This document shows, one piece after another, positions 8,165 through 16,905 of a DNA stretch of 64,000 nt. Under the pieces are notes generated by a model that worked only from the letters and a program-made list of their open reading frames with translations, was not told the origin of the DNA and did not search any database. A program made the translations under genes and the position numbers. The stretch comes from CAZGCA01 sp964524145 (lineage in GTDB: Bacteria > Hydrogenedentota > CAZGCA01), in assembly GCA_964524145.1 (NCBI GenBank), contig CAZGCA010000001.1, positions 124,001 through 188,000 on the forward strand, in the 5' to 3' direction. Within the stretch, counting starts at the first letter, position 1, and the number at the start of each line of letters is the position of its first letter.

Positions 8165-8654
8165 AGAGAGAGAATCCTACAAGCTCGAGGAGGTCGACAG
8201 AAGGATCATCCGGATACTGTCCGGGAACATCGACACGGGACCGACTCCCTTCGCCGACCTTGCTGACGAAGCTGTCGCGAGCGAGGCCGAGATCATCGCG
8301 CGCACCGCAACGTATCTCGACAAAGGGATTGCCCGCCGGTTCGGCGCCATACTAAACCACCGCAGGGCCGGCTACCGATCGAACGTGATGGCCGTCTGGA
8401 TCGTTCCCGAACAAAGGATCGTCGAGGTTGGCGGAACGATGGCTCAATCCAAGAACGTCAGCCATTGTTACCAGAGGAAGACAACCACCAACTGGCCGTA
8501 CAACCTCTACACAATGATCCACGGGCGCACGCGCGACGAGTGCGTGGCTGTTGCGAGCGAACTCTCCGCCAAAACCGGCATCGAGAAGTATGAACTGCTC
8601 TTCAGTGTGAGAGAGTTCAAAAAGACCAGTATGCGGTACTTTTACGGGGAGTGA
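8157..8654 (+). CDS. ahbB: Siroheme decarboxylase subunit AhbB (Lrp/AsnC-like)
   Basis: Partner of AhbA in siroheme decarboxylation. The 165-residue product is a diverged paralogue of the preceding gene: wHTH part (EEVDRRIIRILSGNIDTG), then ARRFGAILNHRRAGYRSNVMAVW and NVSHCYQRKTTTNWPYNLYTMIHG, the second domain carrying the HCYxR and WPYN(L)Y motifs of siroheme decarboxylases. The ATG at 8157 lies inside the end of ahbA; longer in-frame starts would overlap ahbA much further. Six bases separate its stop from the TTG start of hemL. The order hemB, ahbD, ahbA, ahbB, hemL leaves ahbC, hemA, hemC and hemD to be found elsewhere. Confidence 0.9.
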   Translation: MRRERESYKLEEVDRRIIRILSGNIDTGPTPFADLADEAVASEAEIIARTATYLDKGIARRFGAILNHRRAGYRSNVMAVWIVPEQRIVEVGGTMAQSKNVSHCYQRKTTTNWPYNLYTMIHGRTRDECVAVASELSAKTGIEKYELLFSVREFKKTSMRYFYGE

Positions 8655-8660
8655 GTCCTG

Positions 8661-9947
8661 TTGGCCGACCGAACGCGTTCGAAAACCTGTTGGGACGAGG
8701 CCAACCGTTACCTGGTCGGCGGAGTAAACAGCCCTGTTCGCGCGTTCTCCGCTGTCGGGAGCGAGCCGTTCTTTGTGATGCGCGCCCACGGTTCACGCGT
8801 CTACGATATTGACGGCAACTCCTACATAGACTATGTCTGCTCGTGGGGACCTCTCATACTTGGGCACGCGCCGCCTGCGGTGGTCAACGCTGTCGCTCAG
8901 GCCGTTGCGAAAGGTACCAGCTACGGCATGCCCACGCCGGGCGAGACCGAGCTTGCCCGCACCATCGTCGAGTACGTGCCCTCAATAGAGAAAGTGCGGC
9001 TCGTCAATTCCGGCACCGAAGCCACCATGAGCGCCGTTCGGGTCGCGCGCGGGTTCACAGGCAGGAACAAGATAGTCAAGTTTGCGGGATGTTACCACGG
9101 CCATGTTGACCCTCTGCTCGTCAAGGCTGGGTCCGGCGCGACAACGCTTGGCGTACCGTCAAGTCCCGGCGTGCCCGATGGGTGCACCCGCGACACGATC
9201 GTGCTGCCGTATAACGACGTTGAGGCCGTCCGGGCCGCGTTTACACAAGATGGCCGTGAAATAGCCGCCGCCATTGTCGAGCCCGTAGCGGGCAATATGG
9301 GAGTAGTTCCGCCCCGGTCCGGCTTCCTCGAAGAGTTGCGTACCCAGACGTCGGCATACGACTCCGTCCTGATTTTCGACGAGGTGATGACAGGATTCCG
9401 TGTCTCGCGAGGGGGCGCCCAGGAGCTCTACGGCATCACGCCCGACATCACTACGTTGGGCAAGATAATAGGCGGCGGGCTGCCCGTCGGCGCGTACGGC
9501 GGCAAGAGAGAGATCATGGACGCTGTCGCGCCCATCGGGCCGGTGTACCAGGCAGGCACGCTATCGGGCAATCCGCTCGCAGTAGCTGCCGGAAAAGCGA
9601 CACTTGAAGCGCTGTCGAGCGCGAAAGTGTATGAAAAACTCGAAGCCCGCTCGTTTCTCTTGGAAGAGGGATTGCGGCGGGCGGCATCGAAATCTCGAAC
9701 GGAAGTGTCTTTCTCACGCGTTGGCTCGATGATGACGGTGTTCTTCACGTCCGAAGACGTTTTCGACTACGAGTCCGCGCTCAGATGCGACACGAAGCGG
9801 TTTGCAAAGTTCTTCAGGGCAATGCTTGACGGGGGCATATCGATCGCTCCATCGCAGTTCGAAGCGGCGTTTGTCTCGACGGCACATTCGCGACGTGATA
9901 TTGATGCGACGATCCGGGCGGCCGAGAAAGCGTTCCAGGCCGCCTGA
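8661..9947 (+). CDS. hemL: Glutamate-1-semialdehyde 2,1-aminomutase
   Basis: PLP-dependent aminomutase that makes 5-aminolevulinate from glutamate-1-semialdehyde in the C5 pathway. 428 residues, normal length. The TTG at 8661 is the only suitable start next to GGGGAG and gives the usual opening with YLVGGVNSPVRAF. The PLP lysine is Lys268 in LGKIIGGGLPVGAYGG; NSGTEATMSAVRVARG and FDEVMTGFRVSRGG are the other cofactor-binding motifs. As last gene of the heme operon, it makes the substrate of HemB, the first gene product. Confidence 0.97.
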   Translation: MADRTRSKTCWDEANRYLVGGVNSPVRAFSAVGSEPFFVMRAHGSRVYDIDGNSYIDYVCSWGPLILGHAPPAVVNAVAQAVAKGTSYGMPTPGETELARTIVEYVPSIEKVRLVNSGTEATMSAVRVARGFTGRNKIVKFAGCYHGHVDPLLVKAGSGATTLGVPSSPGVPDGCTRDTIVLPYNDVEAVRAAFTQDGREIAAAIVEPVAGNMGVVPPRSGFLEELRTQTSAYDSVLIFDEVMTGFRVSRGGAQELYGITPDITTLGKIIGGGLPVGAYGGKREIMDAVAPIGPVYQAGTLSGNPLAVAAGKATLEALSSAKVYEKLEARSFLLEEGLRRAASKSRTEVSFSRVGSMMTVFFTSEDVFDYESALRCDTKRFAKFFRAMLDGGISIAPSQFEAAFVSTAHSRRDIDATIRAAEKAFQAA

Positions 9948-9981
9948 ATGACCTAGCATGGAACTGGATCAAATCCATATT

Positions 9982-10015
9982 CCCCTCTCCCTCTGGGAGA
10001 GGGTTAGGGTGAGGG
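9982..10015 (+). repeat. Short intergenic repeat with perfect 9-bp hairpin
   Basis: The gap after hemL holds a pyrimidine/purine repeat of the kind scattered between genes in many bacterial genomes: arms 9983-9991 and 9995-10003 pair perfectly around a three-base loop, followed by a GGTTAGGGTGAGGG tail. There is no T-run, so a role as an intrinsic terminator is unsupported. A weaker inverted repeat, GTGATTC/GAATCAC, lies at 10028-10054 ahead of the deacetylase gene. Confidence 0.6.
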
Positions 10016-10125
10016 TTCCGGGCAGATGTGATTCAGAATCTGTTGCAGAATCACGTGAGGTTGATTAGTTTTCGGTGTTCTCCGGCGAATCGCGGATTGT
10101 GGAACTGGAAAGGGAAGCGGGAGAA

Positions 10126-11067
10126 ATGAAAAAAGCGACAGGGTTTGTCTGCCATGCAGACTATCTGGAACACGACACCGGTCCGTACCATCCCGAGAGT
10201 GAGGCGCGGTTGCGAGCGATCACCGGCCAGCTCCGCGTATCGGGCCTCGCGGATGTTCTCAAGGAGATAGAACCCTACGAGATAGACCTCTCGGACATAA
10301 GAAAAATCCATTCTGAAGCACTGATCCGCGCAATCGAATCGATGTGCAAAGTCGGCGGCGGATACATGGACGCCGACACGCCCGTCTGCAGCGAATCGTT
10401 CCGGGTCGCACGGCTCGCTGCGGGAGGCGTTGTTGCAGCATGCAAGTCCGTCGTCGCGGGCGAGGTTGCGAACGCGTTCTGCGCCGTGAGACCGCCCGGC
10501 CACCATGCGGAACGCGACAGGGCAATGGGGTTCTGCCTCTTCAACAACGTCGCCATCGCCGCCAGGTACATTCAGGACAAACTGGACCTCAAGAAGGTTG
10601 CGATCATCGATTGGGATGTCCACCACGGCAACGGCACCCAGCAGGCGTTCTACGACGACCCGACGGTGCTCTACATAAGCTTCCATCAGTATCCTCATTA
10701 TCCGGGCACAGGCCGCAGGGATGAGATCGGTTCAGGCAAGGGGAAAGGGTTCACGATGAACTTCCCGATGCGCGCGGGCCAGGGCGACGCGGACTACCTG
10801 GGCATATTCGATGGGGAAGTCGCGCCGAAGCTGAACGAGTTCAAACCTGATTTCATCCTTGTCTCGGCCGGGTTCGACGCGCACGTGGACGACCCGCTCG
10901 CGGGCATGCGTCTCACAACCGACGGGTACCGCGAGCTGTCAGTGCGCGTGAAGACCGCCGCGGAAACCCTCTGCGACGGCAGGTTGGTCTCCGCGCTCGA
11001 GGGAGGATACAACCTGGCGTTGCTTGCCGAATGCGTCGAGACACATCTGCGCGTGCTGGCCGACTAA
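10126..11067 (+). CDS. Histone deacetylase-family (class II-like) Zn amidohydrolase
   Basis: A 313-residue arginase/deacetylase-fold enzyme. The active-site motifs are complete: RPPGHHAERDRAMGFC with the two catalytic His residues, then IDWDVHHGNGTQQAF supplying Zn-binding Asp and His, and VSAGFDAHVDDPLAG with the second Zn-binding Asp. Bacterial members deacetylate acetylpolyamines, acetylated small molecules such as acetoin-pathway intermediates, or proteins; the substrate is not evident. Start at 10126 is supported by GGGAG; the 17 codons upstream are not family-like. A purine permease gene follows after 15 bases, so the two are probably co-transcribed. Confidence 0.93.
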   Translation: MKKATGFVCHADYLEHDTGPYHPESEARLRAITGQLRVSGLADVLKEIEPYEIDLSDIRKIHSEALIRAIESMCKVGGGYMDADTPVCSESFRVARLAAGGVVAACKSVVAGEVANAFCAVRPPGHHAERDRAMGFCLFNNVAIAARYIQDKLDLKKVAIIDWDVHHGNGTQQAFYDDPTVLYISFHQYPHYPGTGRRDEIGSGKGKGFTMNFPMRAGQGDADYLGIFDGEVAPKLNEFKPDFILVSAGFDAHVDDPLAGMRLTTDGYRELSVRVKTAAETLCDGRLVSALEGGYNLALLAECVETHLRVLAD

Positions 11068-11082
11068 CACGAGGAAGTCGTG

Positions 11083-12429
11083 ATGGAAGTCCTAATCAGA
11101 TATTTCGGTGTCAAGGAACGCGGCTCGACGGTCGGCCGCGAAGTGCTCGGCGGCATGACCACGTTCGCCACGATGAGCTATATCATCTTCGTGCAGCCGA
11201 CCGTGTTGAGCATTTGCGGAATGGATTTCGGCGCGGTGATGATGGCAACGTGTCTGTCGAGCGCGCTCGCCACCATTGCCATGGGACTCTACGCCCGATA
11301 CCCGATCGCGCTGGCTCCCGGCATGGGACAGAACTTCTACCTTGCGCTCACGGTATGCGGCACCACAGCGGCCGGCGGGCTCGGCTACTCGTGGGAGACG
11401 GCGCTGGCCGCGGTGTTCGTCGCAGGGGCGCTGTTTCTGTTCCTCTCCTTCTTCGGTTTCAGAGAACGCGTGATTACGGCCATTCCCGACTCGCTCAAGA
11501 GCGGTATAGCCGCCGGGATCGGTCTGCTGATAGCCTTCGTCGGACTGCAGTGGTCCGGCCTCGTGGTGGCCAGTCCCGGGACGCTCGTGACGCTTGGCAA
11601 CCTCAAAGACGGATGCGTGCTGCTCGCCATGTGCGGGCTCGTTTTCACCGTCACGCTCATGGCGTTGCGAGTTCGGGCCGCCGTGCTTATCGGCCTGCTT
11701 GCGGTATTCGTGTTGGGACTGTTGACAAAGGTTCTCACGTATCACGGCATCGTGAGCGCGCCGCCGTCGCTGGCTCCCACGTTCGGCAAGCTCAGCTTTA
11801 CGAAACTCGTGAGCGGCGCGGAGATCGTTACTGCGGTCTTTGTCTTCTTCTTTCTCGATCTTTTCGATACTGTCGGCACGCTGGTCGGTGTCGGGCGACA
11901 AGGCGGGTTCATGAAGGACGGCAGACTGCCGCGTGCGAGGCAGGCGTTCGCCTGTGACGCGATGGGCACGGTAGCCGGCGCGGTGCTCGGCACGTCGACG
12001 GTCACGAGCTACGTCGAGAGCGCTGCCGGGATAACCGCCGGTGCGAGAACCGGCCTCGCAAGCGTCGTGACCGGCCTGCTGTTCGTGCTGGCGATATTCT
12101 TCGCGCCCGTTGCGCGGTCGATAGGCGAAGGAGTCACTCTTGCCGGCGGAGCGGTTGTGTACCCTGTTGTCGCGCCCGCGCTGATTGTCGTCGGCTGTCT
12201 CATGGCGCGCAACGCGAAGGACGTCCGCTGGGACGACGCTTCCGAAGCCATACCGTCTTTCCTCACCATGATAATGATGCCGCTCGCGTTCTCGATAACC
12301 GACGGGATCGCGTTCGGCGCGATCTCGTTCTGCCTGATAAAACTACTCACCGGGCGCGGCAAACAGGTCAACTGGCTGATGTACGCATGCGCCGTTGCGC
12401 TCCTGGCGAGGTACATACTGCTGAAGTAG
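11083..12429 (+). CDS. NCS2/AzgA-type purine permease
   Basis: A 448-residue integral membrane protein with about a dozen hydrophobic segments. It matches the AzgA (adenine/guanine/hypoxanthine permease) branch of NCS2 transporters: the opening VGREVLGGMTTFATMSYIIFVQP, ALAPGMGQNFYLALTVCG (substrate/proton region), LDLFDTVGTLVGVG and GTSTVTSYVESAAGI are all hallmark segments. The ATG at 11083 is preferred over GTG at 11080 because it lies seven bases after GAGGA. Inner-membrane proton-coupled uptake of purine bases is expected from the family. It follows the HDAC-like gene closely, hinting at use of an acetylated purine or related compound, which is speculation. Confidence 0.92.
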   Translation: MEVLIRYFGVKERGSTVGREVLGGMTTFATMSYIIFVQPTVLSICGMDFGAVMMATCLSSALATIAMGLYARYPIALAPGMGQNFYLALTVCGTTAAGGLGYSWETALAAVFVAGALFLFLSFFGFRERVITAIPDSLKSGIAAGIGLLIAFVGLQWSGLVVASPGTLVTLGNLKDGCVLLAMCGLVFTVTLMALRVRAAVLIGLLAVFVLGLLTKVLTYHGIVSAPPSLAPTFGKLSFTKLVSGAEIVTAVFVFFFLDLFDTVGTLVGVGRQGGFMKDGRLPRARQAFACDAMGTVAGAVLGTSTVTSYVESAAGITAGARTGLASVVTGLLFVLAIFFAPVARSIGEGVTLAGGAVVYPVVAPALIVVGCLMARNAKDVRWDDASEAIPSFLTMIMMPLAFSITDGIAFGAISFCLIKLLTGRGKQVNWLMYACAVALLARYILLK

Positions 12430-12498
12430 GACGGCAGATAATAAACCGTTGGGCGATCGCCTTCGCACACCTGTGTGCCGAAGAACGGAGGATAGACC

Positions 12499-14010
12499 AT
12501 GACCAGTCTGACAACGATTATCGTTGTTCTAGCCACAACTGTTGCGGCTGCGGAGAAGCCTCTCTGGCTCGTCGTCGGGCGGCCGGGCATAGTGGAAGCG
12601 GTTGAACCTCTCGCGGCACACCGTCGCGAAGAAGGTTTCCAAACAGTCATCTCAACCAACACCATCGAAGAGTCGCTCGCAGCAGCGCCCACACGTCCCA
12701 GCTTCCTCCTGCTCGTCGGGGACGATGAGCCTGGAAAGGAGTCGGAGCCCTGGTACCTGCCAGCCAAACGCATGCCGTTCTACCGTTGGAGTTGGAGCCA
12801 CCCGACAGAATTTGCATCAGACGCTGTTTGGGGTGATCTCGACGGTAGTGGGGTCCCTGATATTCCCGTGGGGCGCATCCCTGCCCGAACTCGAGCGCAG
12901 GCAGACCTGGTTGTGCGTAAGATCCTTGCCTATGAGCGACAGCAACCGACGGAGACGGACTTGCGCCTGGTTGGATGGGGTGGCACTGCGGCGTACGGTG
13001 CGGCGGTCGACCGACTGGTCGGCAATCTGCTTGTGGGCACCATCCAGACACATGCACCTAAGTGGTTTCAGCCGTGGCTGATCTCTGCCAGCAGGGCGCA
13101 CGCTCTGTGTGGATGGCCGCCAGATCAACCCGAGTTATTCACGCAAAAAATCCGTCAGGGTGCGCTGTTGGTCGTGCTTATAGGTCACGGCAAGGAGGAT
13201 CACTTTCTTTCGATGATGCACAGGGGCGCGATGATCAAATACAAGGCTTCGCACGCAAGAAAACAGCTGGCAACCGGGGTTCCTGCACCCCCACTCGTCA
13301 TAATTGACTGCTACTCCGGCAACTTCACCTGGCCGTCGCACTGCATGACGGAGTCGCTTCTTTTGATGCCAGCCGGTCCCGTCGCGACAATCGGTGCCAC
13401 TACCGAATCTCAGGAGTTGCCCAACTATTTCTCCTCCGTTGCCTTGCTGCAGGTGCTCAAAGAAAGAGAGAAACGGATTGGCACCATCTGGCTGGAGACG
13501 CAGCGTCAGGCCATGATGGCGCGAGATCCCGCCATGGAGTACATCCTTCTGCAGCTTCCCGGCAACCCGAGAGAGAAACCCGACATTGGTAGACTCAAAC
13601 GTGACCAAGCATTGATGTATGCCATTTTGGGCGATCCGGCGACGCGCCTGAGGTTGCCGGATCCGCTGGATGCGACTGTTGAGCGTACGCCGTCTGGATG
13701 GCACTGGAAAGCTGTTTGCCCGGAAGGGGCCACAAGGCTCCACGTCGGCATCCGTCCGCGCACACCACGTTTCCCGACGGTGACCGGGGACATGAATCGA
13801 GAAGAGATCCATGAGGCTTTCGAAGCGGCTAACAGCGAGTATGTCTTCACGCCCGTGACCTCGCCCGGGATTGATGAGCCCTGGGAAGGCACGGTGGAAA
13901 GAACCGGCTGGCTGCGCTTGGTCGCGACGGGGCCGGATGTCTTCCGAGTCGCGGCATTTGAACTCAAGAACGGCGACGTGTCGCCGAGCCAAACCCCCGG
14001 TTCACCGTGA
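12499..14010 (+). CDS. Exported caspase-like (peptidase C25/gingipain-type) protein
   Basis: A 503-residue protein with a short signal peptide (residues 1-18) and a caspase-hemoglobinase fold of the C25 type. SDAVWGDLDGSGVPDIPVGRIPARTRAQAD is the characteristic Ca-binding-like stretch before the catalytic domain. The probable dyad is His230 in LIGHGKED and Cys271 in VIIDCYSGNF, both followed by the expected small-residue context. A C-terminal beta-rich tail (about residues 385-500) may be an Ig-like domain. No secretion-sorting tail of the gingipain kind is seen. GGAGG at 12487 precedes the ATG. No inhibitor or maturation gene is adjacent. Peptidase activity is inferred from the intact dyad. 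Confidence 0.8.
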   Translation: MTSLTTIIVVLATTVAAAEKPLWLVVGRPGIVEAVEPLAAHRREEGFQTVISTNTIEESLAAAPTRPSFLLLVGDDEPGKESEPWYLPAKRMPFYRWSWSHPTEFASDAVWGDLDGSGVPDIPVGRIPARTRAQADLVVRKILAYERQQPTETDLRLVGWGGTAAYGAAVDRLVGNLLVGTIQTHAPKWFQPWLISASRAHALCGWPPDQPELFTQKIRQGALLVVLIGHGKEDHFLSMMHRGAMIKYKASHARKQLATGVPAPPLVIIDCYSGNFTWPSHCMTESLLLMPAGPVATIGATTESQELPNYFSSVALLQVLKEREKRIGTIWLETQRQAMMARDPAMEYILLQLPGNPREKPDIGRLKRDQALMYAILGDPATRLRLPDPLDATVERTPSGWHWKAVCPEGATRLHVGIRPRTPRFPTVTGDMNREEIHEAFEAANSEYVFTPVTSPGIDEPWEGTVERTGWLRLVATGPDVFRVAAFELKNGDVSPSQTPGSP

Positions 14011-14050
14011 ATAGGTGTAGGTGTATCCGGCTGTTGCAAAGGAGCTGCTT

Positions 14051-15040
14051 ATGAATTCCCGTGAGATTGTCCGCAGAACGCTCGACTATGATCAGCCGGA
14101 GAGAGTCGCACGGTCGTTCGGCGAGTCCGATTTCGTCGGGTGCGGTTGTTCGGTTGAAACTCACGCCACCGAATGGAAAGAGGTCGGCGACGGCAGATGG
14201 GAGAGCACCGACGAGTGGGGGAACACGTGGGGGAGACGCGATCCGACTTCGAAAGGCGAGGTTATCAGACCCGTACTGACCGACCTGTCCGGGGTGGCTT
14301 CGTACGAGCTTCCGGACTATTCCCGACCGCAGGATTATGACTCTGTCAGGGAGAAGAGGGCCGAGATACCGGATAAATGGCTTACCGGAGGCATGCCGGG
14401 GTTCGCGTTTAACATCGCCCGCAAGATGCGCAAGCTCGAACAGTATCTCGTCGACATTCTCATCGACAGGGACCAAATCCGCAAGTTGCATAACCGTATC
14501 GACGCCATGCTCGAGGACATGATCCGCAACTACGCTGCAGCAGGCGTCGACAGCGTGATGTTCTGCGAGGATTGGGGCACCCAATCCCAAACGCTTGTCA
14601 GCCCGAGCTTGTGGTTCGACGAGTTCTTCCCGCGGTACAAGAAGTTGTGCGGGATCGCGCACGAGTGCGGCATAAGCGTCTTCATGCATTCCTGCGGTCA
14701 GATTGAAGCCATCGTGCCGTGGCTGATGGAGGCGGGTATAGACCTGCTGCAGTTCGACCAACCCGAACTCCACGGTATCGACACTCTCGCAGCCCACCAG
14801 GAGAACGGCAAGATAACGTTCTGGTGCCCCGTTGACATCCAGAAAACGCTGCAAACACGCGACGAGACGGCCATCCGCAGCGCGGCACGCGAGATGCTCG
14901 ACAAGCTCTGGCACGGGCGCGGCGGCTTCGTTGCAGGATACTACGGCGACAACGTGTCCATAGGTCTCGATCCCAAATGGCAGGACTCTGCCTGCGACGA
15001 GTTCCTGAAGCGGGGAGTCCGGTCAGAGTACCGCTCTTGA
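14051..15040 (+). CDS. Uroporphyrinogen decarboxylase-fold methyltransferase (MtaA/CmuA-like)
   Basis: A 329-residue URO-D-superfamily protein. It lacks the N-terminal Arg-rich substrate motif of true HemE and instead has MHSCGQI, where His213 and Cys215 match the Zn ligands of corrinoid/coenzyme M methyltransferases such as MtaA and CmuA. Other segments fit the TIM barrel: GVDSVMFCEDWGTQSQTLVSPSLWFDEFF and IDLLQFDQPELHG. No corrinoid protein gene is adjacent, so the methyl donor is unknown. The homocysteine S-methyltransferase gene 2.4 kb downstream makes a methyl-transfer theme plausible. AAAGGAG before ATG 14051 rules out the earlier start at 14021. Confidence 0.85.
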   Translation: MNSREIVRRTLDYDQPERVARSFGESDFVGCGCSVETHATEWKEVGDGRWESTDEWGNTWGRRDPTSKGEVIRPVLTDLSGVASYELPDYSRPQDYDSVREKRAEIPDKWLTGGMPGFAFNIARKMRKLEQYLVDILIDRDQIRKLHNRIDAMLEDMIRNYAAAGVDSVMFCEDWGTQSQTLVSPSLWFDEFFPRYKKLCGIAHECGISVFMHSCGQIEAIVPWLMEAGIDLLQFDQPELHGIDTLAAHQENGKITFWCPVDIQKTLQTRDETAIRSAAREMLDKLWHGRGGFVAGYYGDNVSIGLDPKWQDSACDEFLKRGVRSEYRS

Positions 15041-15140
15041 TTAGCGACCATCCAACAATGGCAACGAAAACCCCAACGCAACCTTTTGCGGCGAAACGCT
15101 GTCTTTACAGTGTAGTTCTTGGAATGAGGAGCACGACGCG

Positions 15141-16793
15141 TTGAGTCATGGCAAGAGCGTGGAACCGGATGACGCCGAGCTTGTTCGCCAAGTGCGGACA
15201 GGCGATTCAGAAGTATACGGCGAGCTTGTGACCCGGTATCAGGGACATGTCTACGGTCTCGCGTACAGCCTGGTCAACCATTGGGCCGACGCTCAGGACA
15301 TCGCGCAGGAAGCGTTCATTCGCGCCTACTGCAATCTGGACCAACTCCGCGATCCGAACCGGTTTGCGGCATGGTTGAGGCGGGTGACGTTCAGCGTGGC
15401 GATGAACTGGCTGAAAGCGTTTCGGCCGGGATTGTTCAAACATCTCGGCGACAAGGTCGATCTCGACAACCTCGACATCCCCGATTTCAAACCCGGTCCG
15501 AGCGAAGTCGTCGAGAAGCGGGAACTGGCGGAGGCCGTGCTTCAAGCCGTTGCGTCGCTGCCGCCAAAGTACAGGGTGCCGCTCACGATGTTTCATCTTG
15601 ACGGGCTGTCGTACCAGAAGGTGGCCGAGTTTCTCGACATTCCGCTCGGAACAGCCAAGTCGCTGATCCACCGGGCCCGGAAGAAGCTGGAACCGGTGCT
15701 GAGCGCCTACGCTGCAGAGGAGATAACCCCCATGGTACAGGAAGTTTTCAACGAACATAAGCTGCCTGAGGAGTTCGCCAGGAAGGTGCTCGAAAACATC
15801 CAGGAAATCCGGTACGACAAATGGGAGAGCACGCTCTGCGGGTCGGTCGTCGCGTGCATGGAGTTCCTGAAAGAAGACGTCCCTTACGAGCTCGTGATGG
15901 GTGTTTCGGGATCAGCCTTCAAGCTCCTGTGGGCTCCCAACTGGTGTCCGAGCAACAACTCGATGGGGATTCTTGGCCCGGAACCCGTGCGCCGGACCTT
16001 CCGGGCTTTGGGATTCGAGCACGAGATCGTCGTCAAAACCAACTCGCCGGAGTGCGAGGCCGAGTTCCGCCGCAAGATCATCGACAGCATCGAGCTCGGT
16101 CGGCCCGTTGTCGCATGGGGTATTGTCGGCGCCCCGGACGAAGGGATAATCGCCGGTTACGACCACGGCGGGGACGTGCTGCTCGGAAGAAGCTACTTCT
16201 ATGACGGGTCGAAGGGCTACTACGAGCAGGCCGACTGGTACGAGAAGTGCCGGGGCCTGTTACTCATCGGCGAGAAGGCCGAGCCGCCGAGCAAGGCACA
16301 AATCCTTCGGGAGAGCCTTGAATGGGCGGTCGAGCTGGCGCGGAAACCGGAGTGGGAGAGGGGCGACGGGGCGAAATACGCGTGCGGACTCGCTGCCTAC
16401 AACGTATGGGCCGACGCGCTCACGCGCGACGAGGACTTTCCCGAAGGCGACCTCAAAGTCCTTACGTTCCGCTGCCAGGTCAGCACGAGCGTGACCCTCT
16501 CGGGCCTGCGTGACGCCCGCAAGGCGGCAACGGAGTTTCTGAAACACATGGCCGACGGTGCCGCAAAGGGCGACGTGCTCGCTGCTGCGGCCGCGTATGA
16601 GGAAGAAGGCCGTATCCTTGAGGATGCTCTGAAGGAAGCGCCGTTCTGTTTCGCTCCTGAAGAACAGCGGCTGCGGATGGCCGATCCAAAGCTCAGAGCA
16701 CAACTCGCCCAAGCGGTGCTGGCAGCGAAGGAGAAGGACCGGCAGGCCATCGAACGCCTCGAGCAGGCACTGCTCAAGATCACAGCCGACTAA
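15141..16793 (+). CDS. ECF sigma factor fused to papain-like (BtrH/C39-like) domain
   Basis: A 550-residue fusion. Residues ~12-95 are sigma region 2 (VRQVRTGDSEVYGELVTRYQ, WADAQDIAQEAFIRAY), and ~128-190 region 4 (LPPKYRVPLTMFHLDGLSYQ, LDIPLGTAKSLIHRARKKLE). Residues ~215-375 resemble the N-terminal domain of butirosin protein BtrH, a papain/C39-like fold: LCGSVVACMEFL (Cys233), LVMGVSGSAFKLL, ELGRPVVAWGIVG and GYDHGGD (His342). The last ~170 residues are helical. TTG 15141 follows ATGAGGA. No anti-sigma factor gene is adjacent, so the C-terminal domain probably does the sensing. The sigma assignment is secure; the papain-like assignment is moderate. Confidence 0.85.
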   Translation: MSHGKSVEPDDAELVRQVRTGDSEVYGELVTRYQGHVYGLAYSLVNHWADAQDIAQEAFIRAYCNLDQLRDPNRFAAWLRRVTFSVAMNWLKAFRPGLFKHLGDKVDLDNLDIPDFKPGPSEVVEKRELAEAVLQAVASLPPKYRVPLTMFHLDGLSYQKVAEFLDIPLGTAKSLIHRARKKLEPVLSAYAAEEITPMVQEVFNEHKLPEEFARKVLENIQEIRYDKWESTLCGSVVACMEFLKEDVPYELVMGVSGSAFKLLWAPNWCPSNNSMGILGPEPVRRTFRALGFEHEIVVKTNSPECEAEFRRKIIDSIELGRPVVAWGIVGAPDEGIIAGYDHGGDVLLGRSYFYDGSKGYYEQADWYEKCRGLLLIGEKAEPPSKAQILRESLEWAVELARKPEWERGDGAKYACGLAAYNVWADALTRDEDFPEGDLKVLTFRCQVSTSVTLSGLRDARKAATEFLKHMADGAAKGDVLAAAAAYEEEGRILEDALKEAPFCFAPEEQRLRMADPKLRAQLAQAVLAAKEKDRQAIERLEQALLKITAD

Positions 16794-16905
16794 TTCGCCA
16801 TCGGACTATCGAACGCTCTGCATCTCTCCCCGTGTGAAAAGACCATGCTGCGCACCGGTTTCCTCATGTAGTATAATGGGAAGCGGAACGTGCAAGGAGA
16901 CCGTT

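Noticed and set aside
7670..8654. Pair of Lrp/AsnC transcription regulators
   Set aside because: The operon context with hemB, ahbD and hemL and the HCY motifs in the second domains point to siroheme decarboxylase subunits.
9982..10003. Intrinsic terminator of the heme operon
   Set aside because: The hairpin is perfect but is followed by GGTTAGGG rather than a T-run, and the same sequence type is known as a dispersed repeat.
14051..15040. Uroporphyrinogen decarboxylase HemE
   Set aside because: The fold is right, but the HemE N-terminal Arg motif is missing and an H-x-C Zn motif of methyltransferases is present; the organism also uses the siroheme route.
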